Assembly (NCBI RefSeq): GCF_002081715.1
Contig: NZ_MUKP01000004.1
Coordinates: forward strand, 124,001 to 188,000
Origin: Nocardia donostiensis
GTDB lineage: Bacteria > Actinomycetota > Actinomycetes > Mycobacteriales > Mycobacteriaceae
DNA length: 64,000 nt
Direction of reading: 5' to 3'
Shown: positions 25,551 to 34,338 of the stretch, in pieces
How positions within the stretch are numbered: the stretch's first letter is position 1
Layout of the letters: the number at the start of each line of letters is the position of its first letter
Translations under genes and position numbers: made by a program
The notes under the pieces: generated by a model
The model's input: the letters and a program-made list of their open reading frames with translations, nothing else
Database searches by the model: none
Told to the model about the DNA's origin: nothing

Positions 25551-25874
25551 CTATCGGCTGTTGACAGGCCGCATCGCAGGGAGCAGCTGGCGCCCTGCGG
25601 CCATGTCGAGCAGGATCACAGAGTCGACACGCGGCCGTCTGCTACACAAACGCGAGGCCCCCGCATGACCAGCCGTCCGCTGCTGAACAGCCGACCACTC
25701 TTCGACGCCGACCTCCACCTCGATCGGCATGCTGAAGTCGAAGCGCTGACGATGCAGGCGGTATGCCTGCGCGCCCACGATGGTGCCGGCGCCGTCCATC
25801 AACGCCTGTGCGGCGCCCAGCGATGCCATGTCGCGCTCACGGGTTTCTACTCCGGCGCACTGTAATTCGTTATG
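25551..25874 (-). pseudogene. Unrecognised gene fragment
   Basis: From about 25874 to 25700 on the minus strand the translation looks protein-like (for example DMASLGAAQALMDGAGTI and RLHRQRFDFSMPIEV), then degenerates into Ser/Arg-rich sequence before a stop at 25551. There is no start with a ribosome site and no match I recognise. I read it as a decayed gene piece beside the oxidoreductase remnant. Confidence 0.35.
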
Positions 25875-25990
25875 GCGGCGTCGACGATGCTGACGTCGAT
25901 AGCAGTCGGTGTCCCGCTCGCCGTCGTGCGCCCGTGTGGGATGGCGGCGAACCGGCAGGTAGCCCGGTCTACCGGGGTAGCTGGTGGTGC

Positions 25991-26342
25991 TCAGAGCACG
26001 ACCTCGGCGAAGCGGTCGATCTGGTCAGGGTCGGTGCCGTAGCAGTACAGCATGGTCTCGTCGGCGCCGAGGTCTTCGAATTGTTTGATGCTGGAACGGA
26101 TCTGGTCGGGGGTGGTGAGCAGGCCGGCGGCCATGTGATCGGCGCGGCCGCTGAACTCGTAGTAGCCGAGGATCGCGGCGCGGGCCTGGTCGATCAAGGG
26201 TTGGGGGCCGAGGACGGCGTTGAGTTGGGCGACGATGCGCGGGGCGCCGGAGCGGCCGTGGTCGATCCAGGAGCGTCGGGCGAGGTCGAAAAGAGTGCCC
26301 GCCCAGGAGGGTGCGGCGGCGACCCGTCGACCTGACTCATGC
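25991..26342 (-). pseudogene. C-terminal remnant of an LLM-class flavin oxidoreductase
   Basis: An open stretch of about 110 codons ends at 25991. It reads VAAAPSWAGTLFDLARRSW, then a middle part, then YYEFSGRADHMAAGLLTTPD and QFEDLGADETMLYCYGTDPDQIDRFAEVVL. This is the C-terminal quarter of luciferase-like or F420-dependent oxidoreductases, normally about 300 residues. An in-frame stop lies just upstream and there is no proper start. The N-terminal flavin-binding barrel is missing, so it is non-functional. Confidence 0.65.
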
Positions 26343-26401
26343 CGAAACCTCCAGCAGGACCAACATCACACCAGCACAACGAAATACAGTATGCACCTCG
26401 G

Positions 26402-27046
26402 TCACCTGCGCCGAGTGAGTACGACGCGATCCGCGAGCAGTTCCGGCTCACCCGGCGGCGTGAAGTAGATCTCCATGACGGTGCGGTCGAGTGATTCCAG
26501 CTTGATCAGAGTGCGCATCGGGATGGTCATGCCGATGTTCTGCTCGCCGGTGAGGCCGGGATCGGTGAAGTCACCGGTCATCGAGATCTCGGCCGCGCTG
26601 CCGCTGCCCTTGGCGCCCTGGTAGGTCATCATCATCGGCGACACACTGTCGACGGTCGACCACTCGTACCGATCGTCTACCGTCGAATAACCGAGGTGGC
26701 CTAGCCGGTAGTACGGCCGGTCGCCCAGCATTCCCTCGACCTCCTCTTCGAGGAAATTGTTGCCGGTCTTGCCGATCCAGCGCCACCGGGAGACCAGGTC
26801 GTGTCCACGCAAGGGGTTGTCGGGTGTTCCGCCCGCCACGAAGGTCGCCTTCTCGACGTTCCATTCGCCGACGAGCTGATCGAGCCTGGCGTGGCCGGGA
26901 TCCTGGTGCTCCGGAGCGGCGCCGGCAATCGTGATGCCGGTCTCGGCGACGGTGGACTCGGTGGCGGCCGTCCCGCAGGCGGTGCCGAGCAGTGCGATGG
27001 TGACGAGCACCGTGGGGAACAGACGGCGGAACTTGTTCGATGTCAC
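26402..27046 (-). CDS. Secreted lipoprotein, DUF1579-like
   Basis: A 214-residue lipoprotein. The GTG at 27046 follows an AAAGGAA ribosome site. The N-terminus has basic residues, a hydrophobic stretch and a lipobox LLGTAC with Cys24. The mature domain (LDQLVGEWNVEKATFVAGG, later SRWRWIGKTGNNFLEEE and DFTDPGLTGEQ) has the beta-rich look of DUF1579-type proteins, which often lie beside ligand-binding or redox genes. The open frame extends to 27523 but that part is the antisense of the SDR gene. Likely attached to the outer face of the membrane. Function unknown. Confidence 0.7.
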   Translation of the reverse strand: MTSNKFRRLFPTVLVTIALLGTACGTAATESTVAETGITIAGAAPEHQDPGHARLDQLVGEWNVEKATFVAGGTPDNPLRGHDLVSRWRWIGKTGNNFLEEEVEGMLGDRPYYRLGHLGYSTVDDRYEWSTVDSVSPMMMTYQGAKGSGSAAEISMTGDFTDPGLTGEQNIGMTIPMRTLIKLESLDRTVMEIYFTPPGEPELLADRVVLTRRR

Positions 27047-27089
27047 GGGAATTCCTTTGATCTGCGACCGCTCGGACTGGAGGGGTACT

Positions 27090-27932
27090 TCAGTTCTGGT
27101 CGAATTCGGTGTTGCGCGCGACCTTTTCCCACACCAGGAGGTCGGTCCGCTCGCGATCGAGGTGATCGAGAATGGTGTCGATCGAGTCGCTGCCGAGGGG
27201 AAGGCGCAGCGGCGTGCGCTCGGCCTCGAGCGCGGTGCGGATGGCCGCGGCAGCCTTGGCCGGGTCGCCGGGCTGGAGGCCGTCGTTGCTTTCGACCATG
27301 CGGCGGGTGGCACCGACGGTCTCGGCGTAGGTATCGGTCTCGGCGCTGAAGTAGGCCGAGCCCGGCCCGAACAGCCCGGTGCGGAAGGCGCCGGGTTCAA
27401 CGACGAGCACCCGGATCCCAAATGGGCGCACCTCGTCGGCCAGCGCCTCCGACAGCCCTTCCAGGGCAAATTTCGTCGCGCTGTAGGCGGAGAAACCGGC
27501 GAAGGATCCCCGCCCACCGACACTGCTCATCATGACGATCGCGCCGCGGCGCTGGGCGCGCATGTGCGGGAGCACGGCACGGGTCAGCGCCGCGGGACCG
27601 AACACGTGCAGGTCGAACAGGTCGCGCAGCTCACGATCGGTGGTTTCCTCCACTGCGCCGACCTGGGTGCGCCCTGCGTTGTTGACCAGAACGTCGATGC
27701 GGCCGTGCCTGGCGACGACGTCGGCGACGACCGCGTCGATCCGCGCGGTGTCGGTGACGTCGAGGGCGACGGTATCGATCTGGTCCGGATACGCGGCGAC
27801 CAGGTCGTCCAGCGCCGCAGTGCGTCGGGCCACCGCGACGACGGTGTCACCGGCGGCGATCGCGTCCTGGGCGATCGCCCGTCCGAAGCCGCTGCTCGCG
27901 CCGGTCACCAGCCAGATCTTCGGGTTGCTCAT
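27090..27932 (-). CDS. Short-chain dehydrogenase/reductase
   Basis: A 280-residue classical SDR. The cofactor motif is TGASSGFG, the NNAG motif is in VLVNNAGRTQVG, the catalytic Ser is in MMSSVGGRG, and Tyr and Lys lie in SAYSATKFALEG. ATG 27932 has a GAGGAG site at ideal spacing; ATG 27935 is adjacent. It precedes the lipoprotein gene and is divergent from a LysR gene about 80 bases away, which very likely regulates it. Substrate unknown. Confidence 0.9.
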   Translation of the reverse strand: MSNPKIWLVTGASSGFGRAIAQDAIAAGDTVVAVARRTAALDDLVAAYPDQIDTVALDVTDTARIDAVVADVVARHGRIDVLVNNAGRTQVGAVEETTDRELRDLFDLHVFGPAALTRAVLPHMRAQRRGAIVMMSSVGGRGSFAGFSAYSATKFALEGLSEALADEVRPFGIRVLVVEPGAFRTGLFGPGSAYFSAETDTYAETVGATRRMVESNDGLQPGDPAKAAAAIRTALEAERTPLRLPLGSDSIDTILDHLDRERTDLLVWEKVARNTEFDQN

Positions 27933-28011
27933 CATGTCTCCTCGTTCGTGGGTTCGTCGTCGATCTTTGCGGTCGCACCGGCGCGGCGTCCAAGACTCTT
28001 TGTGATATCCA

Positions 28012-28923
28012 ATGGTTATGGATGTGCACGGTCGCGAGCTGCGGTACTTCGTCGCGGTCGCCGAGCAGCTGAACTTCACCAGGGCCGCCGAAGGGCTGTT
28101 CGTCTCCCAGCCTGCACTGAGCAAGCAGATCCGCATGCTCGAGCGTCAGCTGGGAGCGCGATTATTCGAGCGGGACGGGCGTTCGGTGCGGCTGACCCCC
28201 GTGGGGGAGGCGCTGTTGCCGCACGCGCGGCGGATGCTGGCCCTGTGGGACCAGGCGCGGGCCGAGGTTGACACCGCGAAGGCGGCCCAGCTGGCGAGCC
28301 TGGTGATCGGGATCAGCACCAGCCCCGGCCGCGGACTGCTGCCCGCGGTGCGCTCCCGCTTCGCCACCGCTTTTCCGTCGGCCAAACCCGTGTTGCGCCA
28401 GGTAGCCTGGGCGGATCCCACGGCAGGCCTGGGCGATTCGACCACCGATGTGGCCTACGTCTGGCTACCGCTGACCGATGCCGCCCGCTACGAATGGATT
28501 GTGGTGGCCCACGAACCACGACTGGTCGCGCTGCCCGAGACCCATCGCCTCGCGGCACAGGAGACCGTCGACTTCGCCGACCTCCTCGACGACCCCTTCC
28601 TCGCCTTACCGGAATCCGCGGGCACACTGCGCGATTACTGGCTCGCTCTGGACGCGCGCGACGGACACCCACCGATCATCGGTGGCGAAGTCTCCAGCAC
28701 CGAGGAGACCTACGAGGCGGTCAGGGGCGGCGACGGCATCGTCCTCCTGGCCGCGGGCAACGCCTCCCTGGTGATCCACGACGGCATCGTCGCCCGCGAG
28801 GTCCGCGGCATCACCCCCAGCGAACTCGCCCTCGCCTGGCGCCGCGACGACCACCGCCCCTTGGTCCGCGGCTACGCCGAGGCATGCCGCCTCGCTCTGG
28901 CGGGCAGCGGGATTCATCGGTGA
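28012..28923 (+). CDS. LysR-family transcriptional regulator
   Basis: A 303-residue LysR regulator. The helix-turn-helix reads LRYFVAVAEQLNFTRAAEGLFVSQPALSKQIRMLERQLGARLF, and the effector domain follows from about residue 95. ATG 28012 and ATG 28018 are both possible. It is divergent from the SDR-lipoprotein pair, the normal placement of a LysR regulator controlling its neighbour and itself. The ligand is not recognisable. Confidence 0.9.
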   Translation: MVMDVHGRELRYFVAVAEQLNFTRAAEGLFVSQPALSKQIRMLERQLGARLFERDGRSVRLTPVGEALLPHARRMLALWDQARAEVDTAKAAQLASLVIGISTSPGRGLLPAVRSRFATAFPSAKPVLRQVAWADPTAGLGDSTTDVAYVWLPLTDAARYEWIVVAHEPRLVALPETHRLAAQETVDFADLLDDPFLALPESAGTLRDYWLALDARDGHPPIIGGEVSSTEETYEAVRGGDGIVLLAAGNASLVIHDGIVAREVRGITPSELALAWRRDDHRPLVRGYAEACRLALAGSGIHR

Positions 28924-29283
28924 TCGCCGGCGGCGCACCGTTGTCCACCCCAGCGGTCCGAGCAGCTCCGCACCAAGGCGATGCGTAGTTGCCCCAGTAG
29001 GACTTTCGCGGCGGGGATGCGGGCCGATCGGTGCGGTGAACCAGGGTGAGGCGGCCGCCCGATGTCCGCCAACAGTTTCAGCTTCCCGCCCAGCGCGGAA
29101 ACACATGCGGCGAGAGCTTCGACCGTCGCGACCTCACCATGCTCATAGCAGCCGCAGCAGCAACAGGCACATCCGTTATCGGCCATGGTTACCATGGTCG
29201 GCGGACGGTTCCAGGACAGGCAGAGACGCCGCTGACCAGCCCTTTCCCATTTCGTTCCTGTTTACGACGGTGCCTTTCGCGGA
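28924..29283. other. Gene-poor stretch with an antitoxin remnant
   Basis: About 360 bases without an intact gene. Its only recognisable content is the XRE-type fragment at 29058-29147, listed separately. The flanking Cys codons (CACCCCGC) come from a GCTGCTGCGGCTGCT-like repeat and look accidental. Confidence 0.45.
29058..29147 (-). pseudogene. Remnant of an XRE/HigA-type antitoxin C-terminus
   Basis: On the minus strand this short stretch reads YEHGEVATVEALAACVSALG followed by GKLKLLADIG. This matches the end of actinobacterial XRE antitoxins, where the recognition helix ends in EHG, then comes (D/E)VATVE.LAAYV.ALGG.L.L.ADFG. The N-terminal half of the helix-turn-helix is missing, so it is a fragment. 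No toxin gene was seen next to it. Confidence 0.45.
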
Positions 29284-29646
29284 CTACCAGGCACCGACAG
29301 GTTTCACGTCCCATGCCAGCCGAATCCGAGGTTTGGTTTGCAGCGCGAGAGGTTCGGTCGTGTCCCCCGGGAGCCAGAGCCGCAGACCTTCGTAGTCGGA
29401 CGGGCCTCGGTCTACACTCAACCGCTCCAACCGGCGAAGACGGCCCAGGTAAGTATGTTCCTGCCCACATGCACAGAGGCTGATATATGCCTCCCCCGCT
29501 GTTGGGTCGAGCGAGAACAAGACGGCCTGAGTCCCACGGGTGAGCCGGAACGAATGCAGTCCGACGGGCCACTCGAGATCCTCGAACTCTCGTGTCGGCT
29601 CGCCCTCGAAGAGCCAGATGAGATCGACGAGGTCGGGAATCTCCAC
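29284..29646 (-). CDS. Hypothetical protein
   Basis: A 120-residue, compact protein with acidic and aromatic residues (MEIPDLVDLIWLFEGEPTR, VLFSLDPTAGEAYISL, LRLWLPGDTTEPLALQTKPR). The strand-rich pattern looks like a folded small protein, and the codon pattern is that of a real gene. No family is recognised. It lies between the antitoxin remnant and the truncated SDR. Confidence 0.55.
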   Translation of the reverse strand: MEIPDLVDLIWLFEGEPTREFEDLEWPVGLHSFRLTRGTQAVLFSLDPTAGEAYISLCACGQEHTYLGRLRRLERLSVDRGPSDYEGLRLWLPGDTTEPLALQTKPRIRLAWDVKPVGAW

Positions 29647-29675
29647 GCGTTGACAGTAGTGGAGTAGCGGTGGGG

Positions 29676-30188
29676 TCAGGCGACGTAGGACTTCTCCCCT
29701 TGCAGGTTGTCCAGGTCGATCTGCCCCTTCGGGATGCCGCCGGTGATATTGACGACCCGGGCCGGCTGTCGAGTCGACGCAGCGGCCGTCAGAGCCGGCA
29801 TCAGCCAGTGCGTGAGACAGAACGGCGCGATCACATCGACCGCGAACGCGGTCTCGAGGCCGTCCTCGGTCAGTATCCGGTGAGATCGCGTTGCGCCCGC
29901 GTTGTTGATCAACACGTCCACACCACCGGTCCGGTTGCTGACCTCCTCGGCGAGATGGCGCACATCGCGGAGCCGGGACATGTCGGCTGTGATCGCTTCG
30001 ACGCGGCGATTCCCGCTGGAGCCGCGGAGCTCCTCCACTGCAGCATTGGCGCGGTCCTTGTCGCGCCCGACGAGGATGACGCTGGCACCCAGTCCGGCCA
30101 GGGCTCGCGCGGTCTCCTTTCCGATACCTCCAGTGCTCCCAGTCACCAGCACGGTCTTGCCTTCCACGGACACCACTCCACTCGCCAT
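29676..30188 (-). pseudogene. Truncated SDR lacking the catalytic Tyr-Lys
   Basis: 170 residues with an intact SDR N-terminal half: cofactor motif TGSTGGIG, strand VDVLINNAGATRS, and VNITGG at the catalytic Ser strand. The protein stops right after GEKSYVA, where full-length relatives continue into the YxxxK helix; normal members have about 290-320 residues. A TGA stands where Trp is usually found, and the sequence after it does not continue the family. It is probably inactive. It is divergent from a TetR gene with a palindrome between them, so the regulatory pair has survived the damage. Confidence 0.65.
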
Positions 30189-30190
30189 CC

Positions 30191-30225
30191 TGTCACTCGG
30201 TGACACTATAGACACCTGATGTCAC
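30191..30225. promoter_or_regulatory. Palindrome and half-site between SDR and TetR genes
   Basis: TGTCACTCGGTGACA (30191-30205) is a perfect six-base inverted repeat with a three-base centre. A further TGTCAC half-site lies at 30220-30225. Both fall in the short divergent region, overlapping the likely promoters, so they are candidate binding sites for the adjacent TetR protein. Confidence 0.6.
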
Positions 30226-30241
30226 TAAGTAGTCTGAGTGC

Positions 30242-30865
30242 GTGAAAGAAGGACTGCGCGAACGGACGCGCCGAGCAGTCCGGGCCGAGCTCGCCGAGGT
30301 CGCCATGGACCTGTTTGCTCGGAAGGGCTTCGACGAGACGACTGTCGAAGAGATCGCTAGCGCAGCCGGGATGACCAAGCGCAGCTTCTTCCGATACTTC
30401 CCCACCAAGGAAGACGTCGTCTTCGATGGCGTCGACCTCACCGGAGAGAAAGTTGTCGCCGACATCGCGGCTCGGCCTGAAGGCGAGGACGCCTGGGAGT
30501 CGCTGCATCGTGTGCTCCGGACCTGGCAGAGTGAGATCCATGCCAGCGAGCAGGTACTCGCTACCCTTCGGCTCATCGAGGCCACGCCCACGCTCGTCGG
30601 ACGACTCCACCATCGACGAACCGAGTGGCGGCGGCGCGTCAGCGAAGCGCTGCAGAACCGCGCAGGGGCAGATACCGACGCATACACCGCGGACCTGCTC
30701 ATCAACGCAGCCACCGCGGTGCTCGACGCCGTGTCCAGCGAGTGGGTGCGATCAGGCGGGAAGGCGGACCGCCCAACCCTGCTGGACCAGGGGTTCCGCC
30801 AGGTCCATGTCGATCCCAACGCGCGACGATCGCCGGCCACCACGACTTCGGAGAACACCGGCTAG
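30242..30865 (+). CDS. TetR-family regulator
   Basis: A 207-residue TetR regulator. The DNA-binding domain reads RAELAEVAMDLFARKGFDETTVEEIASAAGMTKRSFFRYFPTKEDVV, and the helical C-terminal domain resembles those of acyl-CoA or antibiotic-sensing members. GTG 30242 lies just after the candidate operator. It is divergent from the truncated SDR and followed by the decarboxylase gene on the same strand. Ligand unknown. Confidence 0.9.
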   Translation: MKEGLRERTRRAVRAELAEVAMDLFARKGFDETTVEEIASAAGMTKRSFFRYFPTKEDVVFDGVDLTGEKVVADIAARPEGEDAWESLHRVLRTWQSEIHASEQVLATLRLIEATPTLVGRLHHRRTEWRRRVSEALQNRAGADTDAYTADLLINAATAVLDAVSSEWVRSGGKADRPTLLDQGFRQVHVDPNARRSPATTTSENTG

Positions 30866-30915
30866 GAATGCGGTCGGTTGCGGAGCACAATATGTGCAGG
30901 GATGAATGTCCCAAG

Positions 30916-30941
30916 GTGATCTGCCGGGTTCGGCAGATCAC
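30916..30941. terminator. Perfect hairpin between TetR and decarboxylase genes
   Basis: An 11-base-pair perfect inverted repeat (arms 30916-30926 and 30931-30941, loop GGTT) followed by TT. It could terminate the TetR transcript, act in the decarboxylase leader, or be a protein-binding site. Its position argues that the decarboxylase starts at 30975 rather than 30906. Confidence 0.5.
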
Positions 30942-30974
30942 TTCGCCCACCGACCGAGGGGCGAGACTGACGAC

Positions 30975-33767
30975 ATGCACCGAGACGGCGAGCGCCCGAA
31001 AGGGCTTTCTGTTTCCGCGCTGGCGGCGGTAGCGAACCCGTCGTACTCGCGAATCGACACGTGGAATCTGCTCGACGATGCGTGCCGTCGGCTCGCTGAT
31101 GTCAACTGTGCCGGGCTGGACACGACCCACGAGGCCGCCCGGGTGCGGCGCCTCCTCGATCGTCTCGGCGCCTACGAGCGGTACTGGTTGTATCCGGGGC
31201 CGGCGAGGCTGGCGGCGTTTCGCGGATATGTCGCCGACCTTGCCACGGTGCGGCTCACCGAGGAAGTGTCGCTGGCCGTGCGCCTGCTCTCCGAGTACGG
31301 CGACCGCGCGGCCGTGTTCGACACCTCCACGCCGTTGGCCGATCAGGAACTCGTGGCACGGGCCAAACAGCAGCAGTTCTACACCGTTCTGCTCGGCGAC
31401 GATTCCCCGCCCGAGGCTCCCGAGAGCCTGGTGGAGAGCCTGCGGGCGCTGCGCGGCCCGTCCGACGATGTGCAGTTCGAGCTGCTTGTCGTGGCGAGCA
31501 TCGAGGACGCCATCACCGCCGTCGCATTGAACGGCGAGATCCAGGCGGCGATCATTCGGCACGACCTGCCGCTTCGTTCCCGCGACCGGGTGCCGTTGAT
31601 GACCACATTGCTCGGCGCCAACGACGAGGTGGTCGTGACCGACCGCACCCACGACTGGGTGGAATGCGGCGAGTGGATCAGGCAGCTGCGGCCGCATATC
31701 GACCTGTATCTGCTCACCGACGAGTCGATCGCCGCGGAGACCGAGGGCGAGCCGGACGTCTACGATCGCACGTTCTACCGGCTCAACGACGCCACCGACC
31801 TGTACAGTACGGTGCTCGCCGGCATCCGGAGGCGGTACGCCACACCGTTTTTCGACGCCCTGCGTGCCTATGCGGCCGCGCCGGTCGGCCAATTCCACGC
31901 CCTTCCCGTCGCCCGTGGAGCCAGCATCTTCAACTCCACATCGCTGCAGGACATGGGCGATTTCTACGGCCGCAACATCTTCATGGCCGAGACGTCGTCC
32001 ACCTCCGGCGGGCTGGACTCACTGCTGGACCCACACGGCACGATCAGGGCGGCGATGGACAAAGCCGCCCTGACGTGGTCTGCCGATCAGACGTACTTCG
32101 TGACCAACGGAACATCCACCGCGAACAAGATTGTCGTGCAAGCCCTGACCCGGCCGGGCGACATCGTGCTGATCGACCGCAACTGCCATAAGTCGCACCA
32201 CTACGGCCTGATGCTCGCCGGGGCATACCCGATGTATCTGGACGCCTACCCGCTCGAGCCGTTCGCGATCTACGGAGCCGTGTCCCTGCGCACCATCAAG
32301 AAGGCGCTGCTGGACCTCGAGGCGGCCGGGCAGCTGGATCGAGTGCGCATGCTGCTGCTGACCAACTGCACTTTCGACGGCATCGTCTACAACCCGCGGC
32401 GCGTGATGGAGGAAGTCCTGGCGATCAAGCCGGATATGTGCTTCCTGTGGGACGAGGCGTGGTACGCGTTCGCTACCGCGGTGCCGTGGGCACGACAGCG
32501 GACCGCGATGGTTGCCGCCGGGCAACTCGAATCGGCGTTGTCGTCGCCCCGGTATGCCGAGGAGTACCGCATGTGGCGTGCATCAATGCAGGGAGTCGAC
32601 CGCGCCGAGTGGAGCAACCACCGGCTGCTTCCCGACCCCGAGCGCGCGCGGGTACGCGTATACGCGACACATTCCACCCACAAATCGCTGTCGGCGCTGC
32701 GGCAGGCGTCGATGATCCATATCCACGACCAGGATTTCAAAGCTCTCGCCCGCGAGGCGTTCGCCGAGGCGTTTTCGACCCACACCTCGACGTCGCCGAA
32801 CCAGCAACTCCTGGCGTCGTTGGATTTGGCGCGGCGGCAGGTCGATATCGAGGGCTTCCAGCTGGTCCGGCACGTCTACGATATGGCGCTGGTGTTCCGG
32901 CACCGCGTCCGCAAAGACCGGCTGATCGGCAAATGGTTCCGCATCCTCGACGAGGCCGACCTGGTGCCCGGCGAGTTCCGGCCCTCTGAAGTCAGCTCGT
33001 ACCGGCAGGTCAGGCAGGGTGTCTTGGCAGAGTGGAACGAGGCGTGGCGATCCGATCAGTTCGTGCTCGACCCGACCCGGGTCACCTTGTTCATCGGCAA
33101 GACCGGCATGAACGGGTACGAGTTCCGCGAGAAGATCCTGATGGACCGATTCGGCATCCAGATCAACAAGACCTCGATCAACAGTGTGCTGTTGATCTTC
33201 ACCATCGGCGTCACCTGGTCGAGCGTGCACTACCTGCTCGACGTGCTGCGCCGGGTGGCCGGCGACTTCGAGAGCAGCAGGAGCGCGGCCGGTAAGGCCG
33301 ACCGCGCCCTGCACCAGCGCCGGGTCGACGAGATCACCAAGGAACTGCCTGCGCTGCCCGACTTCAGCGAGTTCGACAGCGCGTTTCGTCCCGACAGCGC
33401 CAGCTCGTTCGGCGACATCCGATCGGCCTTCTACGCCGGGTACGAGGAGCCCGACCGCGAACACGTCCTGCTCGGCGACGCCGGGCGACGACTCGCCAAA
33501 GGGAAGCCCCTGGTGTCCGCCACCTTCGTCGTCCCCTACCCGCCCGGCTTCCCGGTGCTGGTGCCGGGGCAGGTGATCTCGCGGGAGATCCTGTATTTCC
33601 TGGCCGAGCTCGACGTCAAGGAAATTCACGGATACAACCCCGACCTCGGGTTATCGGTTTTCACCGAGGCCGCGCTCACGCGGCTGGCCGCGGCTCGGCG
33701 GGCCAGTGCCGCGGCGGTCGGTGCTGCGCCGGAGACAGCTCCGGCGCAGGCAGCCAACATCGGGTAG
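30975..33767 (+). CDS. Orn/Lys/Arg decarboxylase-family PLP enzyme
   Basis: About 930 residues. It resembles Mycobacterium tuberculosis Rv2531c, with the shared start SVSALAAVANPSYSRIDTWNLLDDACRRL. The N-terminal third resembles a response-regulator-like wing domain, followed by a fold-type I PLP domain (YFVTNGTSTANKIVVQAL; DEAW motif in CFLWDEAWYAF). The PLP lysine lies in ATHSTHKSLSALRQASMIH. The C-terminal domain is typical of large decarboxylases. The ATG at 30975 agrees with relatives; the frame opens at 30906 but would span a hairpin. The substrate cannot be decided; basic amino acids are usual. Confidence 0.85.
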   Translation: MHRDGERPKGLSVSALAAVANPSYSRIDTWNLLDDACRRLADVNCAGLDTTHEAARVRRLLDRLGAYERYWLYPGPARLAAFRGYVADLATVRLTEEVSLAVRLLSEYGDRAAVFDTSTPLADQELVARAKQQQFYTVLLGDDSPPEAPESLVESLRALRGPSDDVQFELLVVASIEDAITAVALNGEIQAAIIRHDLPLRSRDRVPLMTTLLGANDEVVVTDRTHDWVECGEWIRQLRPHIDLYLLTDESIAAETEGEPDVYDRTFYRLNDATDLYSTVLAGIRRRYATPFFDALRAYAAAPVGQFHALPVARGASIFNSTSLQDMGDFYGRNIFMAETSSTSGGLDSLLDPHGTIRAAMDKAALTWSADQTYFVTNGTSTANKIVVQALTRPGDIVLIDRNCHKSHHYGLMLAGAYPMYLDAYPLEPFAIYGAVSLRTIKKALLDLEAAGQLDRVRMLLLTNCTFDGIVYNPRRVMEEVLAIKPDMCFLWDEAWYAFATAVPWARQRTAMVAAGQLESALSSPRYAEEYRMWRASMQGVDRAEWSNHRLLPDPERARVRVYATHSTHKSLSALRQASMIHIHDQDFKALAREAFAEAFSTHTSTSPNQQLLASLDLARRQVDIEGFQLVRHVYDMALVFRHRVRKDRLIGKWFRILDEADLVPGEFRPSEVSSYRQVRQGVLAEWNEAWRSDQFVLDPTRVTLFIGKTGMNGYEFREKILMDRFGIQINKTSINSVLLIFTIGVTWSSVHYLLDVLRRVAGDFESSRSAAGKADRALHQRRVDEITKELPALPDFSEFDSAFRPDSASSFGDIRSAFYAGYEEPDREHVLLGDAGRRLAKGKPLVSATFVVPYPPGFPVLVPGQVISREILYFLAELDVKEIHGYNPDLGLSVFTEAALTRLAAARRASAAAVGAAPETAPAQAANIG

Positions 33768-33805
33768 GCAGCTCCTGAACTGCCCAGCTCATCAGGTCGA
33801 AGATC

Positions 33806-34330
33806 TCAGTACCACCAGGGCAATTCGTCGTGGCCGAAGTCGTGGAAATCGCCGAAACGGCCGGAGTAGAACACCAGGCCGGTGCCGTCGCGCCAGCGCA
33901 TATCGGTGACCTCCCCGTAGAAGACACGATGGTCGCCGATGTCGTGCGCGGTGTGGACGCGGCATTCCATCTGCGCCAGGGCGTCTGGGATCAACGGTAG
34001 CCCGGAACGGCTGCGGTCCACCGGCATGTCTTCGAACCGGGCGCCGCCGCGAGTGGCGAACCGCCGACCGATCGCTTCCTGACGGGAACCGAGAATCGAC
34101 ACAGCGAAGGTCTGGGTGGCTTCGACAGCGTCAGTGGTACGACTGCCGTGGGTGAGCGAGACAAGCAGAATCGGTGGTTCGAGACTGATCGAGGTCAGCG
34201 AGCTGATGGTCATCGCGCACGGGTTGCCGGTGCCGTCGTCGGCGCTGACGACCGCGACACCGGTGGTGAACCGCCCCATACTGCGTCTCATGTCCACCGG
34301 CGTCGGGCACTGGAAAGCCGGTAAAGTCAT
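33806..34330 (-). CDS. Flavin reductase-domain protein (monooxygenase partner)
   Basis: A 174-residue FMN-binding split-barrel protein. The core reads RFTTGVAVVSADDGTGNPCAMTISSLTSISLEPPILLVSL, and the C-terminal part has HDIGDHRVFYGEV with the family's conserved histidines. The ATG at 34330 has a GTAGGAG site; the upstream extension is not family-like. It ends the minus-strand catabolic operon and would supply reduced flavin to the HpaB-type oxygenase two genes upstream in the operon. Cytoplasmic. Confidence 0.9.
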   Translation of the reverse strand: MTLPAFQCPTPVDMRRSMGRFTTGVAVVSADDGTGNPCAMTISSLTSISLEPPILLVSLTHGSRTTDAVEATQTFAVSILGSRQEAIGRRFATRGGARFEDMPVDRSRSGLPLIPDALAQMECRVHTAHDIGDHRVFYGEVTDMRWRDGTGLVFYSGRFGDFHDFGHDELPWWY

Positions 34331-34338
34331 GGTCGCTC

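Noticed and set aside
26402..27523. 373-residue frame for the lipoprotein
   Set aside because: The first 160 residues are the antisense of the SDR gene; the GTG at 27046 with signal peptide and lipobox is the real start.
29148..29195. Cys-rich peptide start MADNGCACCCCGCY
   Set aside because: Arises from a GCTGCTGCGGCTGCT-like run ahead of an antitoxin fragment; no ribosome site supports a metallopeptide.
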